Of a stretch of DNA of 64,000 nucleotides, positions 8,708-17,622 are shown piece after piece. The translations under genes and the position numbers were made by a program. The notes below the pieces were generated by a model, which had not been told where the DNA came from, made no database searches, and saw only the letters and a program-made list of their open reading frames with translations. Each line of letters starts with the position of its first letter. The stretch's first letter is position 1. The DNA comes from CAYMGQ01 sp964390055 (GTDB lineage Bacteria; Bacillota; Clostridia; Peptostreptococcales; Natronincolaceae): NCBI GenBank assembly GCA_964390055.1, contig CAYMGQ010000003.1, positions 62,001 through 126,000 on the forward strand, read 5' to 3'.

Positions 8708-8719
8708 GGAGGTCCCCAC

Positions 8720-9544
8720 ATGAAGGATACATATGTAAAGAAAATACAGAAATCAGCCAACTATATTCAATCTTATCAAATCAATAAACCAGAGATAGGC
8801 TTGATACTGGGGTCAGGATTAGGCGCATTGGCAGATCAAGTGGAAAATCCTCAAGTAATCCCTTATAGTAAAATACCCCATTTTCCTCATTCTACAGTAA
8901 AAGGTCATTCAGGCCAATTAATTATAGGTAATTTGCAGGGTAAATCGATAGTTGCTATGAAGGGTAGATTCCATTATTACGAAGGATACTCAATGGAAAC
9001 CATCACCTTACCATTAAGGGTAATGATTGAATTGGGAATAAACACCTTGATTGTTACCAACGCAGCAGGTGGAGTTAATAAGAAATATTCACCTGGCGAT
9101 TTAATGATAATAACTGACCATATAAATTTCTCCTTTGACAACCCTTTAATTGGAAAAAACAAGGATGTATTGGGAACTAGATTTCCTGATATGTCCAGTG
9201 CCTATTGCCAGGATTTAATTCAAATAGCAAGATCCTCTGCCAAACAATTAAATTTAAATGTGCATAATGGCATTTATACCTATTTAACTGGCCCTACATA
9301 TGAAACACCCGCTGAAGTATCCATGATAAAAACAATTGGTGGAGATGCCGTGGGAATGTCTACTGTCCCAGAAGTTATAGTAGCTGTTCACGGTAATGTG
9401 AAGGTACTAGGTATCTCATGCATAACAAATATGGCAGCAGGAATTTTAGACAAGCCTCTTAACCATGCGGAGGTTATAGATACCGCCAGCAAAACTGAAC
9501 AAAACTTTATAAATTATATAAAACAAATTCTAAATAATATTTAA
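8720..9544 (+). CDS. Purine nucleoside phosphorylase I (6-oxopurine type)
   Basis: 274 aa, trimeric (NP-II) family. It cleaves inosine or guanosine with phosphate. The phosphate loop ILGSGLGALA starts near residue 29, and NAAGG is near 114. The base-recognising residues are conserved as Glu195 (GPTYETPAE) and Asn237 (CITNMAAG), the pair that selects hypoxanthine and guanine in the family. It starts 12 bp after deoB with AAGGAGG upstream and is followed by a paralogue whose two specificity residues are changed. Confidence 0.92.
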   Translation: MKDTYVKKIQKSANYIQSYQINKPEIGLILGSGLGALADQVENPQVIPYSKIPHFPHSTVKGHSGQLIIGNLQGKSIVAMKGRFHYYEGYSMETITLPLRVMIELGINTLIVTNAAGGVNKKYSPGDLMIITDHINFSFDNPLIGKNKDVLGTRFPDMSSAYCQDLIQIARSSAKQLNLNVHNGIYTYLTGPTYETPAEVSMIKTIGGDAVGMSTVPEVIVAVHGNVKVLGISCITNMAAGILDKPLNHAEVIDTASKTEQNFINYIKQILNNI

Positions 9545-9556
9545 GGGGTGAATAAT

Positions 9557-10384
9557 ATGAAAAATCTATTGCAGCAAATTGAGGAAAGCAAAAAATTTAT
9601 ACTAAGTAGGATTAAAAATGCTCCTAAGATTGGATTAATCTTGGGGTCAGGTCTAGGAAGCTTGGCCAACGAAATTAAAGACCCAGTATCCATTGACTAT
9701 AAAGATATTCCAAACTTCCCAATATCAACTGTTGAAGGCCATGTTGGCCAACTAATTATAGGTGCTCTGGCTAACAAAGAAGTTGTAGCCATGCAGGGAA
9801 GACCCCACTATTATGAAGGATATAGTATGCAAGAGGTAACCTTCCCGGTCCGTGTTATGCAAGCAATAGGTGTTGATTTGCTGATCATTACCAATGCCTG
9901 CGGTGGTCTTAATTCACAATTATACCCCGGAGCATTAATGATAATAAAGGATCATATTAATCTTACTGGGGATAACCCATTATTAGGAACTAATTATGAG
10001 GAACTTGGACCACGATTTCCTGACATGTCTAACGCCTATGATAGAAATTATATAGAATTAGCAAAACAAGTTGGTAAAAACCTGTCCATAAAATTACACG
10101 AGGGAGTCTACTTAGGTATAAGTGGCCCAAATTATATGTCCAAGGCAGAATTAAAAATGTGTATTAAATTAGGGGCGGATACTATAGGTATGTCCACTGT
10201 TCCTGAAGTTATAGTTGCACGACATGGTGGATTAAAAGTATTGGGAATTTCATGTGTTACCGATATGGCAATTCCTGACCAACTGGTTTCTATAAGCCAC
10301 GAAGAAGTTATAAATGTTGCAAATAAGACAAAACCTAAATTCATAAGATTGGTTAAATCTATTATTGAAGAGGTGGAGCTTTAA
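9557..10384 (+). CDS. Purine nucleoside phosphorylase paralogue with altered base-specificity residues
   Basis: 275 aa paralogue of the preceding gene, aligned throughout. The phosphate-binding ILGSGLGSLA and the SMSTVPEV-like GMSTVPEVIVA are intact. The residue matching Glu195 is Met194 (GPNYMSKAE) and that matching Asn237 is Asp236 (CVTDMA). Asp at the second site is what methylthioadenosine phosphorylases and adenosine-accepting enzymes use to bind a 6-amino purine, so I infer adenosine or MTA activity. ATG 9557 is preferred over GTG 9548, since AAGGGG sits 8 bases before the ATG. Its stop overlaps the next start as TAATG, so the genes are coupled. Confidence 0.88.
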   Translation: MKNLLQQIEESKKFILSRIKNAPKIGLILGSGLGSLANEIKDPVSIDYKDIPNFPISTVEGHVGQLIIGALANKEVVAMQGRPHYYEGYSMQEVTFPVRVMQAIGVDLLIITNACGGLNSQLYPGALMIIKDHINLTGDNPLLGTNYEELGPRFPDMSNAYDRNYIELAKQVGKNLSIKLHEGVYLGISGPNYMSKAELKMCIKLGADTIGMSTVPEVIVARHGGLKVLGISCVTDMAIPDQLVSISHEEVINVANKTKPKFIRLVKSIIEEVEL

Positions 10385-11709
10385 TGAGAATGTATGACAT
10401 AATACTTAAAAAGAGGAATGGGAGTCCCCTAAATAAGGATGAAATAGACTATTTTGTACAGGGCTATACCCAAGGTAATATTCCGGATTATCAGGCATCA
10501 GCACTATTAATGGCCATATATTTCAAAGGTATGAACCATCAAGAAACTATAAATCTAACTCAATCAATGGTAGATTCAGGGGATAGTGTAAACCTGTCAG
10601 AAATAAAAGGTATTAAAGTGGATAAGCATAGCACTGGAGGTGTCGGTGATAAAACTACTATAGCCTTAGCACCCCTAGTAGCTGCCTGTGGCGTACCAGT
10701 AGCCAAACTATCTGGCCGTGGTCTAGGTCATACAGGTGGAACAATAGATAAGTTAGAATCAATACCTGGCTTCTCTACTAGTATTACGAACAAGACCTTT
10801 ATAAATAATATAAATGAAATCAATCTAGCTCTAGCTGGACAAACTGCTAATTTAGCTCCAGCCGACAAAAAACTATATTCGCTTAGGGATGTAACCGCAA
10901 CCGTAGATAATATACCTTTAATAGCAAGCAGTATTATGTCAAAAAAGCTAGCCCTAGGTACTGATGCTATAGTTCTGGATGTTAAGGCAGGCAATGGCGC
11001 CTTCATGAAAAATATCGATGATGCATTTTCCTTGGCAAATGAAATGGTTAATATAGGAAACAGTTTGCATAAGGATACTATAGCTATTGTTACTGATATG
11101 GATCAACCTTTAGGTTATACTGTTGGCAACAGCTTAGAAGTAAAAGAAGCCATTGATTTATTGCGAAACAAAAGCCCCAGGGATTTAAAACTTCTTACTA
11201 TTACATTAGGTGCTTATATGCTTCTGCTATCCAAAGTAGTAAAAACAAAACAAGAGGGCATGGATAAAATTCAAGATACTATCGAGTCTGGTAAAGGATT
11301 AGAACTATTTAAAAGCTTCATCAAAAAGCAGGGGGGAGATATTGCCTGTATTGAAAATACAGATTTATTGCCCCAGGCTTCAACAATAGTACCCTATGAG
11401 GCAAACAAAGGTGGTTATATCCATAAAATTAAAGCTAATATTATTGGTAGTGTTTCTTTAATTTTAGGAGCAGGCCGTAACACAATCGGGGATAAAATTG
11501 ATTTATCGGTGGGTATAGTTTTGAATAAAAAGGTAGGAGATTATGTAACAAAGGGTGAGACTTTGGCCTTTATTCATTTGAATAAGGAGGACAAGATTAG
11601 GCCCTGTATTAAAAAACTCGCTGATGCGTATCTTATCAAAGATACTCCCCCTAAACCAAAACCTTTAATATACGGTATAATTACTAAAAAAGGTGTGGAG
11701 AGACTATAG
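10384..11709 (+). CDS. pdp: Pyrimidine-nucleoside phosphorylase
   Basis: 441 aa. Phosphorolysis of uridine, deoxyuridine and thymidine. The family signature SGRGLGHTGGTIDKLESI is near residue 108, the phosphate-binding KHSTGGVGDKTT near 81, and the C-terminal alpha/beta domain ends with ...KPLIYGIITKKG. The length matches DeoA/Pdp enzymes. It begins on the stop of the second purine nucleoside phosphorylase (TAATG) and ends inside an intrinsic terminator, so it is the last gene of the deoB operon. Confidence 0.93.
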   Translation: MRMYDIILKKRNGSPLNKDEIDYFVQGYTQGNIPDYQASALLMAIYFKGMNHQETINLTQSMVDSGDSVNLSEIKGIKVDKHSTGGVGDKTTIALAPLVAACGVPVAKLSGRGLGHTGGTIDKLESIPGFSTSITNKTFINNINEINLALAGQTANLAPADKKLYSLRDVTATVDNIPLIASSIMSKKLALGTDAIVLDVKAGNGAFMKNIDDAFSLANEMVNIGNSLHKDTIAIVTDMDQPLGYTVGNSLEVKEAIDLLRNKSPRDLKLLTITLGAYMLLLSKVVKTKQEGMDKIQDTIESGKGLELFKSFIKKQGGDIACIENTDLLPQASTIVPYEANKGGYIHKIKANIIGSVSLILGAGRNTIGDKIDLSVGIVLNKKVGDYVTKGETLAFIHLNKEDKIRPCIKKLADAYLIKDTPPKPKPLIYGIITKKGVERL

Positions 11710-11728
11710 TAACAGTCTCTTTTTTTTT
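11699..11728 (+). terminator. Intrinsic terminator of the deoB-pnp-pdp operon
   Basis: AGAGACT (11699-11705) pairs with AGTCTCT (11714-11720), with an 8-base loop, followed by nine T (11720-11728). The stop codon of pdp lies in the loop. Confidence 0.88.
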
Positions 11729-11800
11729 GGCCTATATTATTGTATAAGTAACTATCCATATGGAAAACCTAATCTTAATACCCAATAAGGAGGAGAACCA

Positions 11801-12964
11801 GTGAATAAACGTCTGTTTATAATTATAATAGTCATTTTTATTATGTCAGTTACCTTAAATGGTTTTTCATTAACTGCTTGTGCAGAAGCCTTCGATATCG
11901 AAGGTAAAGCAGCTATTTTGATGGATGCTTCAACAGGTGCTGTATTATATGAAAAAAACATTCAGGAACCTTTACCACCGGCAAGTATAACAAAGATTAT
12001 GACAATGTTAATTGCCATGGAATCCCTAGAGTCTAATCTAATTTCATTAAGTGATGAGGTCATTATAAGTGAGAGAGCATCATCTATGGGAGGTACACAA
12101 ATTTACGTGGAGACAGGTGAGGTTAAAACTGTTGAAGAATTGATGAAGGCCATTGCCATTAGGTCTGCAAATGATGCATGTGTTGCCATTGCCGAGCATA
12201 TTTCCGGCAACGAGGAACTGTTTATAGAAAAAATGAATACTAGGGCCAAGGAATTGGGTATGAAAAAAACCCGTTTTGTTAATACAAACGGCTTACCTGC
12301 ACCCAATCATTTAAGCTCTGCTTATGACATAGCGTTAATGTCCCGTGAGCTTCTTAAGCATAAGAAAGTACATAGATGGCTAACCACTTGGATGGACACT
12401 GTAGAAGTTGGCAAAAAAACAAAAACCGTTCAAAGCCTTGTAAATACAAATAGATTGATACGTACTTATAAGGGGGCTACGGGCATAAAGACTGGGTCTA
12501 CAAGTGAGGCTCTTTATTGCTTGTCTGCATCAGCTAGTAGAGGAGATAACACCTTTATTGCAGTGGTTTTGGCAGCACCAACATCCTCCATAAGATTTAA
12601 GGAAACAGCAAAACTATTAGATTATGGCTTTGCAAATTTTAATACAGTTAAAATTGCAAAGAAAAATCAGGACTTAGGGATAATACCTGTTGAAAAAGGA
12701 AAAAAGGATCGTGTAAATATAACAAGTAATGAGGATGTTTATATTCTGGTTAGAAAAGGAGAAGAAACTAAAATAAAAAAAGAAATTATAATACCCCAAT
12801 CTATAAAGGCCCCCATAAATAAAAGTGAAAAAGTAGGGGAAATAGTTATTACACTAGATGGAAAAGAAATTGATAAAAGGAATATTGTAAGTAGAGACAA
12901 TATAGAGAAGGCAAATGTTATAAATATATTAAATAGAATGTTTGAGAGAATGCTCAAACATTAG
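11801..12964 (+). CDS. dacF: D-alanyl-D-alanine carboxypeptidase, DacF-type (PBP5 family)
   Basis: 387 aa with an N-terminal signal peptide (hydrophobic residues about 4-28, ending near CAEA). Active-site motifs of low-molecular-weight PBPs are present: SITK (PASITKIM), SAN (RSANDAC) and KTG (GIKTGST), followed by a beta-rich PBP5 C-terminal domain and a short amphipathic tail (LNRMFERMLKH) that could anchor to the membrane. Trims stem peptides of peptidoglycan. GTG start with AAGGAGGAG upstream. Its place after the nucleoside operon matches dacF of Bacillus subtilis, but the spoIIA-sigF operon that follows there is absent here. Confidence 0.9.
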   Translation: MNKRLFIIIIVIFIMSVTLNGFSLTACAEAFDIEGKAAILMDASTGAVLYEKNIQEPLPPASITKIMTMLIAMESLESNLISLSDEVIISERASSMGGTQIYVETGEVKTVEELMKAIAIRSANDACVAIAEHISGNEELFIEKMNTRAKELGMKKTRFVNTNGLPAPNHLSSAYDIALMSRELLKHKKVHRWLTTWMDTVEVGKKTKTVQSLVNTNRLIRTYKGATGIKTGSTSEALYCLSASASRGDNTFIAVVLAAPTSSIRFKETAKLLDYGFANFNTVKIAKKNQDLGIIPVEKGKKDRVNITSNEDVYILVRKGEETKIKKEIIIPQSIKAPINKSEKVGEIVITLDGKEIDKRNIVSRDNIEKANVINILNRMFERMLKH

Positions 12965-12969
12965 TCTAT

Positions 12970-12999
12970 AGTAGTGCAGTGATGTACTACTTTCTTTTT
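12970..12999 (+). terminator. Intrinsic terminator after dacF
   Basis: Stem of about nine pairs (12970-12978 with 12983-12991) closing a GTGA tetraloop, followed by TTCTTTTTA. The central pairs include one G-T. Confidence 0.8.
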
Positions 13000-13061
13000 A
13001 TAATAAAATAAATATGTTATAATTAAGTTAAAGCTAATATAACAAGGGGACAACTAATAAG

Positions 13062-14351
13062 ATGTTTAAATTAGATTATTTGCCCAAAGAAGTTAGGATT
13101 ATTTTAGTACAAACTAGAGAATTGGGCAATCTTATGAATAGGCCAGTCTATATAGTTGGAGGGTTCGTCAGGGATTATATGCTCGGTCACATAAGCCATG
13201 ATATTGACTTGCTTGTAGAGGAAGATAAAATTCATTTTGCAATACAACTAAATAATATTTTAAATGGGAAACTTGTAACATACCCGAAATTTAGAGCGGC
13301 TACAATAAACTTAAGTAATGGATATAATCTAGATATTATATCGGCAAGGAGAGAGTACTATGAAAGGCCGGGGGCTATGCCAATCACATCTAAAGGCTCT
13401 ATTTACGACGATTTATATAGGAGAGACTTTACCATTAATTGTTTAGCGGTTAGTATTAACTCAGATTCTTTTGGTGATTTGCTTGACTATTTCGGTGGCC
13501 TATATGATTTAAAGAATAAAAAAATTAAAATACTACATGATTCAAGCTTTTATGATGATCCATCTAGAATATTTAGGGCCATAAGATTTGCCAGTAAATT
13601 TAATTTTAATATTGATAATCATACAGCTTTACTCTTAGAAGAGGCTATTGCAAAAAAAGTTTTATTACAAATATCAAGAGACCGTATTTATAATGAAATC
13701 TCGCTAATTTTAAAGGACTCTAACTATATAGAAAGCCTTATATTAATGGAGGCTTATGGTATATTAGCAAACCTAAATATAAACTTTTCCCTCGATAAAA
13801 AGACAGTAAAAAAATTGAGACAACTAAACAAAACCATGAACTATTTTAAGGGACATAAATTTAATTCTAATAATATTATTATTTTGCAATTATTGGATAA
13901 TACCCTGCCTGACCAATGGAAGCCTATTCTTAATTATTTTTCCTTAAATGATAAAAACTCAGATAAAATATTATATATTTTAAAAAATAAAGAATACACT
14001 TATAAAATTTTAAAACAGGATAAAGTTAATAGGCTTGCCTTATATTCCTGTTTAAATGACTTTGATTTAGATGCACTTATATTTTACTATAATGAATGTA
14101 GTAATATAAATATAAAAAAACACATATGGGATTACATATCAAACTTAAAGGATATAGCCATCAATATGACGGGTGAGGACCTACTAGAACTTGGGTTAAT
14201 ACCTGGGCCCATCTATAGTAAAATGTTTGTTGAAATTCTAAGGGCCAAAATAATGGGGGAAATTTATAGTTACGAGGATGAAATAAAGTATGCCAAGAAG
14301 ATGATAGAAGATCAGAAGGGGGGATACAATCCTAATCCCTTCTCTTGTTGA
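13062..14351 (+). CDS. cca: CCA tRNA nucleotidyltransferase / poly(A) polymerase family
   Basis: 429 aa class II nucleotidyltransferase that adds or repairs the tRNA 3' CCA. The nucleotidyltransferase signature GGFVRDYMLG with DIDLLVE is near residues 32-50, RRDFTINCLA near 124, and DDPSRIFRAIRFA near 165. The N-terminal two-thirds is convincing; the C-terminal part is divergent and asparagine/lysine-rich. The last codons read through DNA that, in another frame, encodes the remnant of a site-2 protease, so the natural C-terminus may have been altered by the deletion that removed that gene. The stop is TGA directly after a Cys codon. Confidence 0.88.
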   Translation: MFKLDYLPKEVRIILVQTRELGNLMNRPVYIVGGFVRDYMLGHISHDIDLLVEEDKIHFAIQLNNILNGKLVTYPKFRAATINLSNGYNLDIISARREYYERPGAMPITSKGSIYDDLYRRDFTINCLAVSINSDSFGDLLDYFGGLYDLKNKKIKILHDSSFYDDPSRIFRAIRFASKFNFNIDNHTALLLEEAIAKKVLLQISRDRIYNEISLILKDSNYIESLILMEAYGILANLNINFSLDKKTVKKLRQLNKTMNYFKGHKFNSNNIIILQLLDNTLPDQWKPILNYFSLNDKNSDKILYILKNKEYTYKILKQDKVNRLALYSCLNDFDLDALIFYYNECSNINIKKHIWDYISNLKDIAINMTGEDLLELGLIPGPIYSKMFVEILRAKIMGEIYSYEDEIKYAKKMIEDQKGGYNPNPFSC

Positions 14352-14526
14352 CACCAAAGCACTATTGACATTGTTACCCGCAAATTTCCAGTATTCATAT
14401 TATAAATTTCAAAATTACTCATATGTCCTTTTACTAGTCTCAGCCTACTCAGGTATAATTAGTAAAATTATATTTCCTATTAGCACATTGTTGTTTTATA
14501 CTCTTATAGATTTAGTTCTTTATTGA
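14323..14526 (+). pseudogene. Remnant: C-terminal end of a site-2 protease (M50 family)
   Basis: This fills most of the 191-bp gap between cca and scpA. In the frame ending at TGA 14524-14526 it reads about 65 residues with a LIPSLVDTKALLTLLP core, then a Tyr-rich stretch and two hydrophobic segments (YVLLLVSAYSGIISKIIFP, then LLFYTLIDLVLY). This is the layout of the C-terminus of the short M50 proteases that precede scpA in many Clostridia: NLIPxPPLDGSKIL, LLP, a Tyr-rich loop, a membrane helix and FTG...SP. The metal-binding LDG has become LVD and two residues of the LIP-PPLDG region are missing. No start codon or HExxH part exists here, and the 5' end overlaps cca. I read it as a deletion relic. 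Confidence 0.55.
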
Positions 14527-14542
14527 TGTAGGAGGAGTTAAA

Positions 14543-15277
14543 ATGTATACCATCAAAATTGATGCCTTTGAGGGACCCTTTGATTTATTATTTCATCTTA
14601 TTGATAAGGACAAGATTGACATATATGATATTCCAATTAATGAGGTTACTGACCAATACCTTACATATATCTATACCATGGAAAAATTAGATTTAGATAT
14701 AGCAAGTGAATTTTTGGTTATGGCTGCAAGATTAATAGAAATAAAATCAAAAATGTTATTACCAAAAGATAACCTAAGTGATGAATCAGAAGAGGATGAT
14801 ATTCTTGATCCAAGGCAAGACTTAGTAAATAGGCTATTAGAGTATAAGAAGTATAAGGCCGTTACCAAAGTGTTAAGGGAAAGAAAAGAAATACATGATA
14901 AAGTATTCCACAAAAATCAAGAAGAGATTTTTATATGGGATGATGAGGATATAAACCAAATCCCCCTCAATATAAAAGATTTACTTAACGCTTTTAACAA
15001 GCTACTAAAAGAATCAAACCAAAGAAAAGAAAACTTGGTCCATCCCTCAATGGAGATACAAAGCAAGCCCTTAAAAGTGGAAGATAAAATTAAAGACATA
15101 TTATCTATCCTAAAAAAACAGCACAAGACTAACTTTGTAGATATATTTACACCACAAAGTAGCAGGTTAGATATTATTGCCACATTTTTAGCACTACTAG
15201 AACTGATGAAACTTAACAAGGTAAGAGTATACCAAAAAAAATGTTTCAAATCCATAACAATAAGATTAGTAACATAA
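14543..15277 (+). CDS. scpA: Segregation and condensation protein A
   Basis: 244 aa kleisin subunit of the SMC-ScpAB condensin that organises and segregates the chromosome. The N-terminus FEGPFDLLFHLIDKDKIDIYDIPI is diagnostic of ScpA, with EFLVMAARLIEIKSKMLLP around residues 55-73 and a C-terminal winged-helix ending in VRVYQKKCF...ITIRLV. ATG 14543 has AGGAGGAG upstream. scpB follows 12 bp later. Confidence 0.95.
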   Translation: MYTIKIDAFEGPFDLLFHLIDKDKIDIYDIPINEVTDQYLTYIYTMEKLDLDIASEFLVMAARLIEIKSKMLLPKDNLSDESEEDDILDPRQDLVNRLLEYKKYKAVTKVLRERKEIHDKVFHKNQEEIFIWDDEDINQIPLNIKDLLNAFNKLLKESNQRKENLVHPSMEIQSKPLKVEDKIKDILSILKKQHKTNFVDIFTPQSSRLDIIATFLALLELMKLNKVRVYQKKCFKSITIRLVT

Positions 15278-15289
15278 GGTGGTATTATA

Positions 15290-15817
15290 ATGAATAATGA
15301 AGAAATTAAATCTATAATTGAGGCTATTTTATTCGTATGGTCTGAGCCAATTTCCTCTAATGAACTAGGTAAAATTCTGTCTATTAATTCAGATACAATA
15401 GATAAAATACTGGGCAAGATGATCAAAGAATTTGATGAAGAAAGAAGGGGTATACAAATTATTAAAGTTAACAATTTTTATCAACTATCAACTAGGCCAG
15501 AACATCACCCATATATAGAGAAATTATTTGCTCCAGAGGGAAAAAGAGGGTTAACCCAGGCTGCTTTAGAAACCCTGGCTATAATTGCATATAATCAACC
15601 CGTCACAAAACCACAAATAGAAAATATCAGAGGGGTTAGATGTGATAAAGCTATTAATACCCTTCAGGAACGTAACTTGATTGAAATAAAGGGTAGATTA
15701 GATAGGATTGGCAGACCCATACTATATGGGACCACTCTAACATTTTTAAAAACCTTTGGCTTTGAATCTATCAAAGATCTTCCTGATATAAAAAAATTTA
15801 AAATATTAACTGAGTAA
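15290..15817 (+). CDS. scpB: Segregation and condensation protein B
   Basis: 175 aa with two winged-helix domains. It dimerises and binds the kleisin ScpA. IKSIIEAILFVWSEPISSNELGKIL at the N-terminus and the conserved LTQAALETLAIIAYNQPVTKPQIENIRG stretch near residue 85 identify the family, as does GRPILYGTT near 141. It is coupled to scpA (12-bp gap, AAGGTGG ribosome site) and followed by a perfect 10-bp inverted repeat. Confidence 0.95.
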   Translation: MNNEEIKSIIEAILFVWSEPISSNELGKILSINSDTIDKILGKMIKEFDEERRGIQIIKVNNFYQLSTRPEHHPYIEKLFAPEGKRGLTQAALETLAIIAYNQPVTKPQIENIRGVRCDKAINTLQERNLIEIKGRLDRIGRPILYGTTLTFLKTFGFESIKDLPDIKKFKILTE

Positions 15818-15821
15818 TTAT

Positions 15822-15846
15822 TATCACCAGTTCTATACTGGTGATA
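15822..15846 (+). terminator. Stem-loop after scpB
   Basis: TATCACCAGT (15822-15831) pairs perfectly with ACTGGTGATA (15837-15846) around a 5-base loop. Only TTTAAAT follows, so it may be a weak terminator or an mRNA 3' end stabiliser. Confidence 0.5.
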
Positions 15847-15932
15847 TTTAAATATATCAACAAGTACATCATAGTCTATTTTTCCCAAAGCTGGTTACAA
15901 TAATAATACATTAAGCTTTTGGAGGAATCCAT

Positions 15933-16571
15933 GTGATATTAAAATTTCTGTTTCATCCAGTGACAATTATAATAGAAGTTCTAATTATTTTTTTATTCTT
16001 AAGTATAACTATAGAATTATATATTAGTAAAATAAATGAGTATGATAAGATTCAAATAATACTGTATATTTACAAACCTTTCTTAAAATATGAAATATCA
16101 ATTCATTTAGTAGATATTTTGAACTATTATAATACTACAGTTAAAGCCAAGATTTATCCAGGCAAAGTTTCGCAGATTAAGGAGTTAAATGTAAATGAAA
16201 TTTATGCTATTCTTAACCAGTCATTAAATATGTATAAAAAATATAAAAATATTTTCTCATATATTTCTAATAAAATAGTAATAAATAGTATTAATTGGAG
16301 AACTGAAATAGGCTTGATGGATGCTGGTTCAACTGCCATTGTCACCGGACTTGTATGGTTTGTAAAAGTTTTACTTATAAACTTTATAGTTGCAAAATAT
16401 AATTTAAGTCAAGTTCATTTAGATTTGGTACCCTACTATATTGATAATAGGTTTTCCACCTCACTTAATTGCATAATGAAGATTAAAATTGGATATATTA
16501 TTTGTATGGGAATTAGTATATTAATTATTATTATTAGGGATGGTGATATGGGTGTACGAACATCCTATTGA
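15933..16571 (+). CDS. DUF2953 membrane protein (YtfI-like)
   Basis: 212 aa. An N-terminal transmembrane helix (residues about 10-28), a beta-rich middle and a second C-terminal helix (about 188-204) match the DUF2953 family. NWRTEIGLMDAGSTAIVTGLVW near residue 130 is the conserved core. In Bacillus the counterpart (ytfI) is next to ytfJ, and here too the GerW/YtfJ gene overlaps its 3' end. GTG start with GGAGG upstream; the ATG just before it is followed by a stop. Function unknown, probably sporulation-linked by context. Confidence 0.75.
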   Translation: MILKFLFHPVTIIIEVLIIFLFLSITIELYISKINEYDKIQIILYIYKPFLKYEISIHLVDILNYYNTTVKAKIYPGKVSQIKELNVNEIYAILNQSLNMYKKYKNIFSYISNKIVINSINWRTEIGLMDAGSTAIVTGLVWFVKVLLINFIVAKYNLSQVHLDLVPYYIDNRFSTSLNCIMKIKIGYIICMGISILIIIIRDGDMGVRTSY

Positions 16572-17001
16572 AGCTTTAATGAAGACAACAATGGAAAGCA
16601 TTAAGGATATGGTAGATGTTAATACAATAGTTGGGGATGCTGTTGAAACTGCTGATGGAATTATTATTATTCCAATATCGAAAGTGTCCTTTGGCTTTGC
16701 ATCAGGTGGTGGTGACTATACAGCTAACAATTCAACTGATGACAAGAAAGTTCAGGATAATAAGCAAATTACAGAAAAGACCTTGCCATTTGTTGGAGGG
16801 GCTGGTGCTGGGGTTTCTGTTCAGCCTGTTGCATTCATGGTTGTCGGAAATGACAATATTAAACTTATGCCAGTTGATCAAAAAGCCAATATGATTGATA
16901 ATTTAATTAGCACAACACCAAAAGTGATAGATAGTATCCAAAATATGCTCAATAAAACAAAAAAGAAAGATGCTCAGGACCATATTATCAATTATGATTG
17001 A
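16552..17001 (+). CDS. ytfJ: GerW/YtfJ family spore protein
   Basis: About 149 aa. EHPIEALMKTTMESIKDMVD at the N-terminus, the IIIIPISKVSFGFASGGGDY segment and the glycine-rich GGAGAGVSVQPVAF are the family hallmarks. GerW in Bacillus subtilis is a spore protein needed for SleB-dependent germination with Ca-dipicolinate. GTG 16552 gives an N-terminus of family length (MYEHPIEAL); the in-frame ATG 16540 is the alternative, and either start overlaps the DUF2953 gene. The C-terminus is lysine-rich. Confidence 0.85.
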   Translation: MYEHPIEALMKTTMESIKDMVDVNTIVGDAVETADGIIIIPISKVSFGFASGGGDYTANNSTDDKKVQDNKQITEKTLPFVGGAGAGVSVQPVAFMVVGNDNIKLMPVDQKANMIDNLISTTPKVIDSIQNMLNKTKKKDAQDHIINYD

Positions 17002-17085
17002 TAAAACCATCTATTTTATTTGAAACTAGGATACATTCAGGGTATAATTATGATTATATGTAAAAATCATAAAAGGGGGGACAAT

Positions 17086-17520
17086 ATGAATTTAGAAGAA
17101 GCTATTAACAAGATATGGGATAATAGAAAATATAGCACCGATGACCCCAAAACTGCTATTAGTCATTTAAATGAAGAAGTAGCAGAATCATTAAAAGCTC
17201 TTATGAAAGGTGATATGGATAAGGCTAAACGCGAATTGCAGGATGCTATGTCCTGTTTATTTATAGCAATGAAGGTACTAGATGTTGACCCCGTGGAAGC
17301 TGTAAATAGCCAGGTTGAACAAATGAAAAAAAGGCATGCCAAAATCATGATTTTTAAAACTGATAAGGTTGAAATATACGTTGATGGAATCTTAAAGGGT
17401 GGATGGTCCATATGGAGCAAGGAAGATATTAAAGAAGCAGAAAAAATAGCAAAGGAATTTGGGTGCGATATAGAATATACTTATCCTAACAATGAAAATA
17501 AAATAAAGGATAGTAGATAA
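17086..17520 (+). CDS. MazG-like nucleotide pyrophosphohydrolase
   Basis: 144 aa. The N-terminal half is an all-alpha NTP pyrophosphohydrolase core: HLNEEVAESLKAL supplies an EExxE metal motif and ELQDAM the second acidic motif. The C-terminal half is a small beta-alpha extension (VEIYVDGILKGGWSIWSKED) not part of the minimal MazG fold. ATG 17086 is preferred because AAAAGGGGGG lies just before it; longer in-frame upstream codons have no ribosome site. It probably hydrolyses non-canonical or excess (d)NTPs. Between ytfJ and dacB, and closed by a strong terminator. Confidence 0.75.
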   Translation: MNLEEAINKIWDNRKYSTDDPKTAISHLNEEVAESLKALMKGDMDKAKRELQDAMSCLFIAMKVLDVDPVEAVNSQVEQMKKRHAKIMIFKTDKVEIYVDGILKGGWSIWSKEDIKEAEKIAKEFGCDIEYTYPNNENKIKDSR

Positions 17521-17551
17521 GTGTTAATATTTATCTACTATCTTTTATTTT
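17509..17551 (+). terminator. Strong terminator after the MazG-like gene
   Basis: GATAGTAGATAA (17509-17520) pairs perfectly with TTATCTACTATC (17531-17542), followed by TTTTATTTT. The stem includes the stop codon. Confidence 0.88.
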
Positions 17552-17622
17552 AGAATGGTTTTAACCCTTATTGCTAATAATACAATATATATTAATTTTA
17601 ATGATAGGGGTGAGATAATAAA

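Noticed and set aside
14343..14405. UGA of cca read as a selenocysteine codon (Cys-UGA) since the organism has tRNA-Sec
   Set aside because: Frame continues only about 17 unconserved codons before a stop, no SECIS-like hairpin is evident, and a Sec residue is not known in CCA enzymes.
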